Both the position numbers and the translations under genes were made by a program. This document shows positions 1-11,658 of a DNA stretch of 64,000 nt, piece after piece. Where the stretch lies: positions 2,553,001 through 2,617,000 of the forward strand of contig OX345639.1 in assembly GCA_947044365.1 (NCBI GenBank). Reading direction: 5' to 3'. How positions within the stretch are numbered: position 1 is the first letter of the stretch; each line of letters opens with the position of its first letter. The notes under the pieces were generated by a model, which saw only the letters and a program-made list of their open reading frames with translations, did no database searches and had not been told where the DNA came from. Origin of the DNA: Petrosia ficiformis. Lineage: Eukaryota; Porifera; Demospongiae; Haplosclerida; Petrosiidae.

Positions 1-3000
1 TCACCTGTGCAATCACAGATGCTCCTTTAGAAGATCTGGATATCAGGTGGCAATTACCAAATGGCACATATCTTAGCAATACTACTGGACGATTTCATTT
101 CGAAAAAAACATGGCTATGGACATTTTATTAGTAATTGAGAAAGCATTTTATCAAGATAATGGAACATATTCGTGTGAAGCTAAAAATTCATTAGACGAT
201 AATTCGATGTCAGCCAGTGTTGAATTAGTGTTATTAGGTAAGTTTTATGTACATTATGTACTATCTCTGCATGAGTATAAAAATCCATGATACATCCATA
301 TGTGGAATAGACCCTGACACCTAACTTGGGTAATATGATTAGATGTAGATATTGTCATATCAAGTTCTTCAAAGTTACTATTAGAAACCAGGATAGACAA
401 ATATAATACAGAACTAAGTTATATATACATATACATATACATATATGTATATATATATGTCAAAAGATGTGTTACTACTCCTTTTGAAGTCTGGTAATTG
501 TATAGCATTGGTTTATTTTAGAGTACGAGAAATGTTGTACAATTATCACTTCCTAACATGAAGTGTACTTTACATAGTCATATTAAGTAACTATATTTAT
601 CACTGATTATCTAAATGTTCATTATTTTCTACAGTATATCTTGATGCTGGTGAACCAGTCAGTATTTTTGATAACGTAACATCTGCTGAACTAAAATGCG
701 ACATGGCTGGTTTCATTCCTGAAGACTCAGCATTAAAATGGTATAGAAATGGCGAATTAGTTGTTGAAGATGAGAGAGTTACTGTCAGCTATACACCAGG
801 GAAACGTAGTGCTGCACGAGGTGATACAATGAGTGTTAATAGTATAGTAAGTGTGTTAACATTTACTGATCCTAATGAAAATGATACTGGAGAGTATGAG
901 TGTAGGATAGAGGGATATGATCTACCAAAACAGACTGTACAACTTGCAGTAAATCAATTAGATGATGGTGAGTCCTTTTATGTTGTTAATGAATATGTTA
1001 TAACTTTATATAGTTATAGTATCACACCGTACGATTTGGATACAGCATTGACACGAGTCCATAGGCAATGCTTTATCCAATGTGTTCATCAAATCTTGTT
1101 TGTTTTCTTCTATAATTACTACTTTATTATTATTCATGATAAAGATGGTCATCTTGAAACATTTACAAATTAAATGCCAGACTATTGGTTATCTCAGGCA
1201 ACCTCCACTCTGAAAAAGACATTTAGCACTGATGATAGAAAAACCTCTCTAGTTTCAAATTTTATCATTAACAAAACTTACTTCATTCGATTATAACTCA
1301 TGTTCACTAACTTCTTCAGTGCAAAAATAAAAGAAATTAGAGAATAATTTTTTCCAGACAATTTTTACTGTACAATAAAACTTCCAGTCAGGTGATTTTT
1401 TGGGTAATAGAACTTTTGGTCATGTGACTTTCATAAAATACAGTAAAATATTGTCATAGTGTGTGATTTGAATGTCTAATTGAAAGCATATGGTGTGTTG
1501 TTTCTATGGTAAACATTGTTTGATAATAAGTGAATAAATAGAGTATTTGTGATTACCTAACCCTAAATCCTAAACCTATAACAGTTAGGTTTCTAATCTC
1601 AAAGGTATTATGTTATATGTACTAATATAATATAATTATACATACTGTATAGAGACAAGTACTTTATTAAAAGTGGATTTGTGTTGAGTTGATAGTGTAG
1701 TGTTGTTTTACTTAACTATAGCATCCCTTTTAGAAAGGCCATTGTGACTTTTAGTTGACTAAACTATAACTATATTACAGATCTGCAGCAATAACTATAA
1801 CTAACTAAATGAAAACTGACCAATAAAAGGCGCGTTTAGTTAGTTAAATAAAACTAAAGCCATTTTAGTAAACCTAAAATTAGTTAATTAACTAGAACTA
1901 AATTGTGACAAACTAGACATAATTCATAACTATAAACAAAAGTGGTCGTTATTGTCATACTAAAACAACACCTGCCTGTTTTACTTTATCATTATTACAT
2001 ACATCATTTATTATATATGTATGACAAGATTTAGTATGATTAGCCTATAGCAACCAATTAACTCTGAGAAAATATCTATTAACAATATTGAGCAGACAGA
2101 ACTTTACTATGTGAATAAAATGTGTTTATTGTTTAATGGAATTGACAGCCAGACATTAAAGAGGATGAAGCAACATCAATAGTTAACCAAATATGGAATA
2201 TTCTACACAGACAATATGTAGTATATAATGATTGAGTAGACATTCTTGGAGTCATTCATAATTATACTAGTATTACATTCTATTATAAACTACAGTTGTA
2301 ATCCACAAACATACGTGTGCAGTTATATATACCCCAAGGAAAGCACAAGGGATAGTATATTTAACTGTGATGCTAAGATTGAGTATGAGATATGTTTTCA
2401 GAGTAAATATAAATAGTCTAATCATATTATCTTGTATGTTCCAAATGCTAACATTGGTATCTATGGTCTTCTAATCCTAAAACTGCAAGTTATAGAGCTA
2501 CTTGCTGGAGAGCTAACATAATTATTAACATTTGCAGACATTCTAATTTGTTGCCATAGCAAACATGCTATATATATATATATCTTAGAAATAAATTTAA
2601 TTATATATTGTGTAATAGCGTGTATACTTTGTTGCCATGGTAATATAATTTATTGTACTCTGTAGCCACTCTAATATTCCAGTGCTGATAAACAGCACAC
2701 TATAGACAAGCATAGATTGATACCAACCTCAAGCATTGTCATTAATAGTATAAGATGTGATTGAAGATATTGTTGGTAAACTCAACGTCATTGTAGTTTT
2801 AGTTGATTAAAATAACTCAAACTATACGTCTATAAATTTGATCCTGTATAATTATATTCAATGGATGAAACCACATCTACTGTGTAGTAGTAACCTTGAT
2901 CACTACAAGTGTATCTAGTTGCTCAAAATTTTATAGGTAATTAACTAAATTAACTAAATTAATAATAATAATAACAGGCTTAATTACTAAAGTGGACATG

Positions 3001-5330
3001 ATTTGGCCAATTTTCATTTTGGTTTGTTGTATACAGAAGACATGAAAAATATGCAAAGCCATGAAAGATGGTGTGTGTGCTGATGACCATAATTAGATAA
3101 CTAACAAAATTGGCATACTATATTGAACTTGTATGTCCAGTAAATGTACATACAAATTCAATGCACATATACTACTTCTATTACAATACTTCAATAACCA
3201 CTACCACACATAATATCCATAAAAGGATTGAAGTTTTCAGAGGAGTATGGAGTGGTTAAAAATCAAAGTTTTTTGAAATGATAATTCTGTGGGTGATAAT
3301 ATGTGATAATATGTTAATAAGTGTATCACTTGTTATATATACTCTAATTGTGTAGTTTACATGTTTGTGTGCATTTAGTATAAGGAAATGTAACATCTGT
3401 TGTGTTGTGGAGAAAGAGTAGACAAACATCATAAAGACTAAAGTAGTGTTTTGAGTTGATACACTCATGTCATTATACACACAGATACACAGCCAAAACA
3501 TAATTAGTTTGCCTCTGATATTTTTACAAACCTACTCTTTCTCCACACACCACAGGCACCTCTTCTCCCGTGACTGAAAATGAAACTGAACCAAGTGAAG
3601 AAGATGACAAGAGTGATTCCAACGACAGTGCTCTCTTGACAGCAATTATAGCAGCTGTAGCTGGTTTCCTGGGCCTTATAGTTATAGTGTTAATAATTAT
3701 AATTGTAGCTGTTGCTTGTCAGCGATGTCGACAGAGTGAGTTTGTAATTCAAGAGCCTTCTGGACCAACAGTGACAATTCTGCCGCCAGTTCCAAGTAAG
3801 GATAATGTTGATACGGGAGAAGAACCTCCTCCAGTGCCAGTACGTACCTATTCTCAAAGCGAGAAATATGCACATAGTGGTAGTTATCATCAGGACACTA
3901 GTTATGACATGCCTGATTTGATACGCTCTCAAAGTCATACTCGACAACCACAAGGTCCTCAAGTACAGTATGATATGCCTGAAACTAAGTTTTCAAGTTC
4001 TTTTCCTTATTACGATAAATCAGAAGACAATCCTCGTATTATTCCTCCAGAGAAACCTCCAGTTCAGTCAACTTGCAAATCACGACGCACTTATTATGAT
4101 GAAGTAAATCTTTTAAAAGCTGAAAATCGTTTACCAGGAGCTAGTGGATTCAGTCTCTCAACTGTTCCTTCTCCTCATGATGTACTCAGCGGTTCACTTC
4201 AACGTCAACAAAACCCTCCTGACTTTTCTTACCCTATCTATCAAGATGGATTCACACCAGAGGACTTGGCACCTTATGATTCTGTGGAACACGATTATGA
4301 TCAGATATATAGTGAGCCCATTGAACCTGGAATGCTCAATGTGACAGATGGTCAGGAGAATCCAGTCGATGCTATACCATATAGTGCTATATACGATGAT
4401 CCGAAACCTCTTGGGCAGACAGAAGCACCACTTGAAATTACAATGAATAACATAATTGAAATTAAGAAACTTGGAACGGGACAATTTGGTCAAGTTATAC
4501 TTGCACGTACTAAAAATCTCAGTCTAATGGATATGAAACTAAGTGAAACTAATAATGACAGATCTCATAGTATATTAGTAGCTGTGAAGAAGCTTAAAAC
4601 TAATGCAGAAACAGGATTGTTTGAATCCTTCGAAAAAGAGGTAAAGTTCATGTCACGATTGAATCATGACAATGTAGTACGATTATTAGGTGTTTGTCGT
4701 ATATCGGAAAGTTTTATTATGATGGAGTACATGGAAAATGGAGATTTAAACCAGTTCTTGCAAAAACATTCGTTAGTTCCAGATATAGTAGAGGGTCTGG
4801 GTGAATGGGAGATTACTCCTATAATTCTTTTATATATAGGAGTTCAAATATCAAGTGGTTTACATTATCTTGCCTCTCGTCGATTTGTTCATCGTGATTT
4901 AGCAACACGTAACTGTCTTGTGGGTAAGGACTTTGTTGTTAAGATATCTGACTTTGGAATGAGTCGTAGATTGTATGAATCTGCATACTATCGTGTACAA
5001 GGTACTCTTGTGCTTCCAATCCGCTGGATGGCATGTGAAACATTCTATGGCAAGTTTTCTGTTAAGTCAGATGCATGGGCATTTGGAGTTACGTTATGGG
5101 AGATTTATACTCTTGCCTCCTGTGACCCTTATGAAGACATGACTGATGAAGAAGTCATTCAGGATGCCATTAGGGGACCAAATCGCAAACTTCTCCCTCG
5201 ACCAGATGTGTGCCCACGTGAAGTGTACGACGTATTGCTTAGATCGTGGGTTCATGATCCATCCATGAGAGCTGATTTTGGAGAGATATATTCCCGCCTT
5301 TATATGATATATACAAGCCAAGCTTTATAA
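1..5330 (+). CDS. Ig-domain receptor tyrosine kinase, DDR-like kinase (5' end outside window)
   Basis: Exons: 1-237, 635-967 and 3556-5330, all joined in phase 1. Exon 1 holds the end of an Ig domain (DNGTYSCEAKN). Exon 2 is a second Ig domain (LKCDMAG, WYRNGEL, NDTGEYECRIEG). Exon 3 encodes an acidic stalk, one hydrophobic span (LLTAIIAAVAGFLGLIVIVL), a tyrosine-rich juxtamembrane region (YDQIYSEPIEPGML, IPYSAIYDDP) and a complete kinase. Kinase landmarks are the glycine loop LGTGQFGQV, VAVKKLK, HRDLATRNC, DFGMSR, a YY pair in the activation loop and LPIRWM. The long insert before VAVKK, EYMENGDLNQFL and the YYRVQGTLVLPIRWM stretch resemble discoidin domain receptors most closely. All catalytic residues are present, so an active kinase signalling from the plasma membrane is expected. 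The signal peptide and any further ectodomain lie before position 1. The final assignment to DDR rather than another sponge RTK class is by recognition only. Confidence 0.9.
968..3555 (+). other. 2.6-kb second intron of the receptor kinase gene
   Basis: Donor gtgagt at 968 and acceptor cacag ending at 3555. I found no further Ig exon here on either strand. It holds AT-rich sequence with many taactaa-like words (about 1740-1930), a tatata tract near 2570 and short ORFs with no protein character. The open reading continuing from exon 2 to 1173 is intron read-through and ends without protein features. Confidence 0.7.
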
Positions 5331-5760
5331 ATTAGTACTAGATATCAATTTTTCCAAACTACTGTGTAATTTAATTTGTGTTAAATTTAAAGTGTTTTAT
5401 AAATATTTTTACATTTCTAATGTTATTAAGTCATTGAAATTGATACATAATATGGAATTTTCTAGTAAAGATTACCAATTTTTGTACTTTAATGTAATTA
5501 ATTATCAGCTAATCTATTATCATTTTTTCACATTGTAATTTCTTTTTATCAGATTGTGTTAGTTTGTTGGCAACTATCAGTTGATGCTTATGAAAAGCCC
5601 CTAAGAAGAGTCCCTAACACATTTTGTGTGTATCATTTATGATATACTGTGGTGTAATATAGATAATTCACACCTAGTAGATAAACTTTTCCCCTTATAT
5701 GGAAACAAGTGGTAAACACATTAATATGATCTGAGTACACTTCTGAGTATTCTGTGTAAC

Positions 5761-5808
5761 ATGGTTGACCACTACTAATAATAATTATTATTAGTAGTGG
5801 TCAACCAT
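5761..5808. repeat. Perfect 48-bp palindrome
   Basis: Two 24-base arms beginning atggttgaccactactaata meet with no spacer. It is probably the core of a small hairpin-type transposable element. Confidence 0.95.
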
Positions 5809-5901
5809 GGGAATTATAACTAATTATTGAGTAACAATGACAGACCAGCAATAACCATTTGACATCATAAATAGAAACCATAAATATAAAACTGCACCCA
5901 G

Positions 5902-5991
5902 GCCTTAATCTATTGAAGTAGATTAAGGCCTGACCATAGTAGTATTGCAATTAATCTAAGATGACTGCTTAGCAATACTACCATGGTCAGG
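5902..5991. repeat. Two adjacent inverted repeats
   Basis: The first pairs aggccttaatcta with tagattaaggcct around a 6-base loop (about 5902-5933). The second pairs ctgaccatagtagtattgc with its near-complement near 5972-5991. They probably belong to the same MITE-like insertion as the palindrome just upstream. Confidence 0.8.
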
Positions 5992-6066
5992 AAAAAAGAG
6001 CCATAACAATGTAGATAATTAATGTAGCAGTTACGTATGATTTAAATTTTTTTTTCCAATTAACAG

Positions 6067-8015
6067 TTTCTGCTACCTCTAAACCATTTTTCATTGACTC
6101 AGTTGTGGAGGGCAAGAATAGCAACATCACCTTTGCACAACCACTCCTTCCATTGTTGACTGACAATATTGGATCTGGACTGGATCCAACTGATGTTCAC
6201 ATTCAACCTTTATCCTCCTCTGACCTTATCACTACAGATGTAATAACTGTTACTATCACTACATCATTCTATACATCATTGTTTATTTCTTCATATTCAC
6301 CTTCTTTGTCTCCAAGCTCTACTTCAACGAGTAAAGGTAATAATGTTGATTTGCTGTTCATTTTTGTAATTTTAACTATCGGCCTTGGACTTTTAATAGC
6401 TATAGCATTAGCCTTACTCTTTTGTGTGTGCTTTTGCCAGATAAGAACAAGTAATATCACTGTTGTTGCTAAAAATCGTAAAAATGATTCAAAGGTTGAA
6501 GAAATGACATTGCGTTATCCTATAGGAACATTTGAAGTTGTCAGACCCAATATTGAAACCAATGCAATAGACTTTCCGCAAATTTCCACTTCAGACATAA
6601 CTCAGCCTCAAGAACTGCTTGCCTATGATATTCCCACGTCCTTTCTCCCCTTACCTCCTCCCCAAACTCGAATAACACCAAGTAATTCCATAAGAGTGTC
6701 AGCCTTCCAACCAATTACAAATAGTGATGAAGATCATAATACACTGAATGTAGTTTCCTCGGATCGCCAAGATGAAGCAATTAGTGATTACGTAGAGCCT
6801 ATTGACACTTTGAATCCCTATGCTGATCACCAAAGCTCAAATACATCCAGTAATGATACAGATAATGAAAATGTCACAGCTGATCCTCCTCCACCTCCAC
6901 CTCGCAATCACTACAAAATGGATAAGTCTTGCTCAAGTGGTTCTGATTTTCCTGATTATGATCACGTATATACAGAAGCATTAGAACCCTCAATGCTTGG
7001 GGGTGAGAGATCACCTTTCCAAAATCACAATGAAGGATTGCCATATGGTCATATATATGACATGTCAAGAAAAAGTAAAAGGATTCATCGCTTGTTTTGT
7101 ATCTCACCTCAAAATATTCGAGCTATACAAGAACTAGGAAGAGGCCATTTTGGTAAAGTCTATCTTGCAGCTACCACTGGAGTTAGCCTCAAGGATCTAA
7201 AGCTGAGTGATGACAATGACAAGACACGAAGTCTTCTTGTGGCTGTGAAACAGCTCAAACCAACAGCTGATACAAACCTCAGAGATGCTTTTCAAAAAGA
7301 GGTTAAGTTCATGTCTCGTCTTCATCATGCTAATGTTGCTAGGGTTCTTGCTATATGTTCTACTAGTACGCCTTTCATAATGATGGAATATATGGAAAAT
7401 GGTGATTTGAATGAATTTCTAAGGAAACAGGAATTAAAACCAGACACAGTGTCCACTCTAAATGAAAATGAGGTAACTCCTATGATATTGCTTTATATTG
7501 CAGTACAAATTGCCAGTGGAATGAAATACCTAGCAACGAAGAAGTTTGTTCATCGTGATTTAGCAACTCGCAATTGCCTAGTTGGAAGAGATTTTGTTAC
7601 TAAAATTTCCGATTTTGGAATGAGCCGTAATATTTACGAATCAGCATACTATCTTGTTGGTGGTCAACTGATCCTTCCAATACGTTGGATGGCAGCTGAA
7701 ACATTCTATGGAAAATTCTCTGTAAAATCAGATGCTTGGTCATTTGGTGTAACAGTGTGGGAGCTTTTCACTCTTTGTCGTGATATGCCTTATGCTGATT
7801 TAATTGATGACGAAGTGATTGCCGATGCATTGAGGGGAGAGAGCCGCGAGATACTTACGAAACCAGAAGCATGTCCACATGAGGTTTACAGTGTCATGCT
7901 AAGGTGCTTCGTTCACCAGGCAAATATTCGTGCCGACTTTGAAGAATTATATTCACGTCTTTTTGTTGTTTACTCCACCCTTGGTCAACAAACTGTTGAG
8001 CTTCCACAAAATTAA
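6067..8015 (+). CDS. Second DDR-like transmembrane-kinase module (single terminal exon)
   Basis: One exon opens at a phase-1 acceptor (6067) and ends at TAA 8013-8015. It encodes a Ser/Thr-rich stalk of about 80 residues, a membrane span (LLFIFVILTIGLGLLIAIAL), a juxtamembrane region with proline runs (DPPPPPPR) and tyrosine motifs (YDHVYTEALEPSML, LPYGHIYD), and a full kinase. Kinase landmarks are LGRGHFGKV, VAVKQLK, HRDLATRNC, DFGMSR, ESAYYLVGG and LPIRWMAAE. Domain order and juxtamembrane motifs match the exon at 3556-5330, so it is a tandem copy. No ectodomain exon or start codon with a signal peptide lies between the two, and the phase-1 acceptor would join in frame to the donor at 967. 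It may be an alternative 3' exon of the upstream gene or an ectodomain-less duplicate. AATAAA lies at 8340-8345. Confidence 0.85.
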
Positions 8016-8358
8016 GTATCGTTAGTACAAAAGGACTATCTACATAATCTGGATTTCATAGGTAATGTTTTTGCAACCACGGATATTAATATTGTCACTT
8101 CTGTACCATAGCCATGACTTCACTCTTGTATTATAATACTCCCCATATTACTTCCATGAGATTGTGATATAATTATACATAATTATTTATCACTTCAATC
8201 TATTATGTACATAATATTACTTGAAACTGTCATATACAATTTTTTTGAGTTTTTACTCCTTGTACATTAAAGTGATTATCATTAATTTATTATCATTTCA
8301 TCATTGAATCTGATTAGCTAAAATATACCACCTACAAGAAATAAAATGTAGTAAATAG
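8016..8358. other. Convergent intergenic spacer, shared 3' ends
   Basis: 343 bp between the second kinase exon and the stop codon of HSD17B8 on the other strand. AT-rich. A plus-strand AATAAA sits at 8340-8345, within 20 bp of the opposing stop codon, so the two 3' UTRs probably overlap. Nothing else seen. Confidence 0.6.
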
Positions 8359-11300
8359 TTATTCTGTTTTTTTCAATTTGATACCTGTTATTTCAATCAG
8401 TGAACCAGAGATATAACTACTTTTATCAGATGCCAAAAATGCACATACTTCAGCCACTTCTGTGATGAAGAAACAAATTATACATGAGTTTTACTTATTA
8501 AGCAAGTGAGTAAAAACCTTCAGGCTTGCCAAGACGTCTAAGACTAATTCTTTTCGAAACCTAATTTATTGTTAGATATTAAATAATATAAAACTATTTG
8601 TTCTTACTGTCTCTCTAATGTGAGCAGGTATTCCAGCTGTCATAGATGTTTCTATAAATCCTGGTAACACAGCATTACATCTTATTCCATATCTAAATGA
8701 AACAGATAGAATTAACACACGAGTAAAGTTTTTATGTGAGTGTATAAATTATACCTTCCAAGTTCTCTGGCCCATGTAAGAGTCATGGACATCAATCCAC
8801 CTTTAGCAGCAGCATAGTTTGTTTGGCCAATGTTACCATTCTACATATAAAGACAGATGTGGACACAGATGGATGATTAGATGAATGAATGATGAATTCA
8901 TGGGAATATACAGTAAGATACATAACTGATGAAAGAAGGCATAAGATTTAATGACTTCACAAACATCAGAGATTATCATAATTATACAAAACAATTTTAG
9001 GTAGAGTTTAAATAACAATACAATGATACTAGTAATGGACTTCCTTTTATACTATAATAATTTACCTTTGCTGAAATACTTGATATGTTAATTATAGAGC
9101 AATTCTCAGCTTTGTTTTCTACCATGTGTTTAGCTGTTGCTTTTGTGACAAGAAAAGGACCCTACAAAATTAATAAAGATTTATTGTCAGTTGACACTAT
9201 CAATGTGTTCACATATTAGGATAGAATTTGATAATGTAACAATTATTACTAAAGCAATTGGTAGTCTTATCCCCAGTGACTGCACGCCACTGTATTTTCA
9301 CGCTTTGACGATATTCAGCTATTTTGCAAGAAATGCTCACGTGTATATGTGGCAGGTGTGAACATTATTTTTGCGAATAAAATTTTCGCAGTCCATCAGT
9401 TTTGCGAAAAATATAAATATATATAGCCCACGAACATTTAGGGCTAGAGGGTAATTCATTGGAGTTCAATGAATAGTACAAATTGTAATTTAATTGGTCA
9501 TATAGGTTGTTATGACTACATGACGATAACATAACATAATCATTATAAACTATAATCCAATAAATTTAGTTTCAATTTCCTTGTTGTGTGTAATAAATGC
9601 ACAACAATATGTATATTTTAATTATTACCTTAAGCCTACTATTAATTGCATCCACTAAATTTAGTGATTTTTAAAAACTCGAATTTAGCATGCATTAACT
9701 TTTGCAATTTCTGAGCCACACCTAATATGCCAAATAAAAAAAATAAATGATCACGAAATATATTTTTTAGAGTGTACTAATTTACATTAGTTGCTAAAAT
9801 CACTAAAATTAGTACACACAATTAAAAGTAAACTTAAGATACTAATGATATCAGCTTCCAACAACTCTTTGCCACACCTCGGCACAGTTCCTCGAAAGCC
9901 ACCAGGCCACAGGGACAGTGAACAGCTGGCTTTGAACACCATCCCATTCCCCAAGCAGGCTGAGCTACTGGGCAAGGGATGGAATGCTCTGTTTAGTACA
10001 ACCATGTTATCCTATCTGATGATGATCACAATAACATTCATCACCAATTAAAACATATTTTGCAGTATTCTTCAGTTATTTTAAAACTAGAAAAGAAGCT
10101 GATAGACTAAACTGGCTTTTCGAACACTAAGCTACTTGTCAAGTAATAATTGATTATCATCGTGACCTTGAGATTGACTCGTATGACATCATCAAAGTCC
10201 TCTTCAGTCATTTTCAACATGAGGGCATCTCTAATAATTCCAGCATTATTAACAACCACACTAAGAGGTGGACAAGAGGAGGGGAGATCCTTTGGAAGAG
10301 ATTCTACTAAAGAAGTGACTTGTGGCATCTGACTGACATCTAGTTCATACCCACGAAATTGAGAGTTTGAGAAGCCATTTTGTGCAGCTACCTGTAGTAA
10401 AAATGCCATAAAATAGATTTTAACTTATGGCAGCAGTCAAGTAAGTAATCAAAGCAGTAGTTAGGCAATAGTGTACATTGGGGGTTATTCACATATGAAT
10501 ATTCATAAATAAGTATGGCTTTTTGATTAATGAGATGATGTTTGGAACAGAATTTCTTTCTCATACCTTTATTATGGCATCTAATCTTATGTGCTTCATA
10601 TGCACATGATTGAAGAAACTTCAAATTCTCTTCAGGTAACTTGCTTTAGTTTGTATGCTAGGATTCAAAATGAACATGCTTAAGTGGCTGGGAGGTAATG
10701 CAAAACATCTGGCTATCATAGTGTGCTATCTTTGCAGAAAACACTGAAACATTCTTGATCACACAAAATCATACATGATGTTGAAAATACTATAACACTT
10801 AATCTTGTAAGCCATAATTATGCTTTTAAAACAAGGATAAGAATTGTCATCTTTAAAAAAATGCAATCAGTAGTTGATTTGTAATAATTGCAAGTGCAAT
10901 AATTAATTTTCAATACTGGCCAATCCTACTGTATATGCACAAAGAAAAAAAAGAAAATGTACATAGGAAACTGTAGTACCTCTTTTAAGCTAGCAACAGT
11001 CTCCTCAACATAAGTTAGTTCATTACCTGCTACTGCAACAGAAGCACCTTCCCTAGCCAGAACATGGCAAATCGCTCTGCCAATACCTGTTCCACCACCT
11101 GTATACAATTATAATATACATTCCAACTGTATGTATATATATATATACATATATATATATTCATAAAAAAGTATATTTTTTTGGAAATACCATTCCAAAA
11201 TATTATAGTTTGCAAGAATGAAGATCACATTCTCGGACACATATATATGAAATATAACAGAGGTGAGGCGTGCCAGGATTATCTCAGACAAAGAGAAAAA

Positions 11301-11483
11301 TGCACAAAACGAGGACAAAGAGAGTAATAAATAAAATAATTATAATTTTATGTATAATAATTATGATACTATTAGTATTATGATAAATTATTAATTTATT
11401 ACAGATCCAATAAGTACTGAATTTACAAGATCACAACCTGTAACGAGGCAGAGTTTTTGGATAAGAGACCTACTGTTTGCCAT
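8359..11483 (-). CDS. HSD17B8: Estradiol 17-beta-dehydrogenase 8 / mitochondrial 3-oxoacyl-ACP reductase alpha subunit (SDR)
   Basis: Eight exons on the minus strand: 11483-11438, 11098-10980, 10391-10167, 9161-9066, 8840-8755, 8692-8608, 8560-8518 and 8459-8359. The phases agree throughout and give 266 residues, against 261 in human HSD17B8. The start reads [16 protein letters not shown] and runs straight into the NAD-binding turn GGGTGIGRA. Further short-chain dehydrogenase landmarks are NNAG, the catalytic Ser in IINISSIS, and Y-x-x-x-K in [10 protein letters not shown]. The segments [17 protein letters not shown] and [17 protein letters not shown] match HSD17B8 closely. In the known family this enzyme reduces 3-oxoacyl chains in mitochondrial fatty acid synthesis with CBR4 and oxidises steroids. 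The exon 3 donor (AAG|GTCACG) is weak but is required by the reading frame. It shares a bidirectional promoter with ATG5. Confidence 0.9.
9300..9430. repeat. Possible small DNA element in HSD17B8 intron 3
   Basis: The words tcacgctttgacgatattc, aattttcgcagtcc and ttttgcgaaaaat give a locally distinct, less AT-rich segment with self-complementary ttcgca/tgcgaa words. It looks like a short interspersed element, but I cannot define its ends. Confidence 0.35.
9635..9820 (-). mobile_element. MITE copy, family 1
   Basis: On the minus strand the segment opens tgtgtactaattttagtgat and ends with gcaattaatagtagg. The same sequence with scattered differences lies at 35381-35564 in the opposite orientation. 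The shared flank ttttaattg suggests that the element extends slightly further. A partial third copy is at 34912-35000. It sits inside HSD17B8 intron 3. Confidence 0.75.
11120..11160. repeat. TA-rich microsatellite
   Basis: A run of tatatatatatacatatatatatat in HSD17B8 intron 1. Confidence 0.8.
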
Positions 11484-11658
11484 TTCCAATCAGCCACTCC
11501 CTCGCCAACACGTGGAGACTCGGACTTCTTCTTGGACTCCGCCCATTCGGCTAATACGTACGTACGTACGTACGTACGTACGTACGTAAGCGTACGCGTA
11601 TACGTACTTCGAGCCTTATCACGTGCACGTCGCACGAGGGGGCGTGATTAATAAAGTC
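11484..11658. promoter_or_regulatory. Bidirectional promoter HSD17B8/ATG5 with E-boxes and an ACGT array
   Basis: Only 175 bp separate the two start codons. The segment holds CACGTG at 11509-11514 and at 11620-11625. The second lies in the context TTATCACGTGCACG, close to the TFEB-type TCACGTG element. An uninterrupted (ACGT) array lies at about 11552-11590, followed by further tacg/cgta words. No TATA box is obvious. This is the most CpG-rich stretch of the neighbourhood, as expected for a housekeeping promoter. Confidence 0.75.

Larger units (their letters stand above)
5331..6066. other. Spacer between the two kinase exons, rich in hairpins
   Basis: This 736-bp stretch separates the stop codon of the first kinase exon from the acceptor of the second. 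It contains no Ig-like exon, no convincing signal-peptide exon and no AATAAA on the plus strand that I can find. It does contain a perfect palindrome and two further inverted repeats, listed separately. It ends in a pyrimidine-rich acceptor (tttttttccaattaacag). It can be read as an intergenic region or as intron sequence between alternative terminal exons. Confidence 0.6.

Noticed and set aside
703..1173. 156-residue ORF as an independent gene
   Set aside because: Only its part up to 967 is coding, as an Ig exon of the receptor. The rest is intron read-through.
11423..11651. ORFs on both strands rich in TYVRTYVRTYV
   Set aside because: The repeats come from the ACGT array in the promoter. 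The real coding piece on the minus strand is exon 1 of HSD17B8 in another frame.
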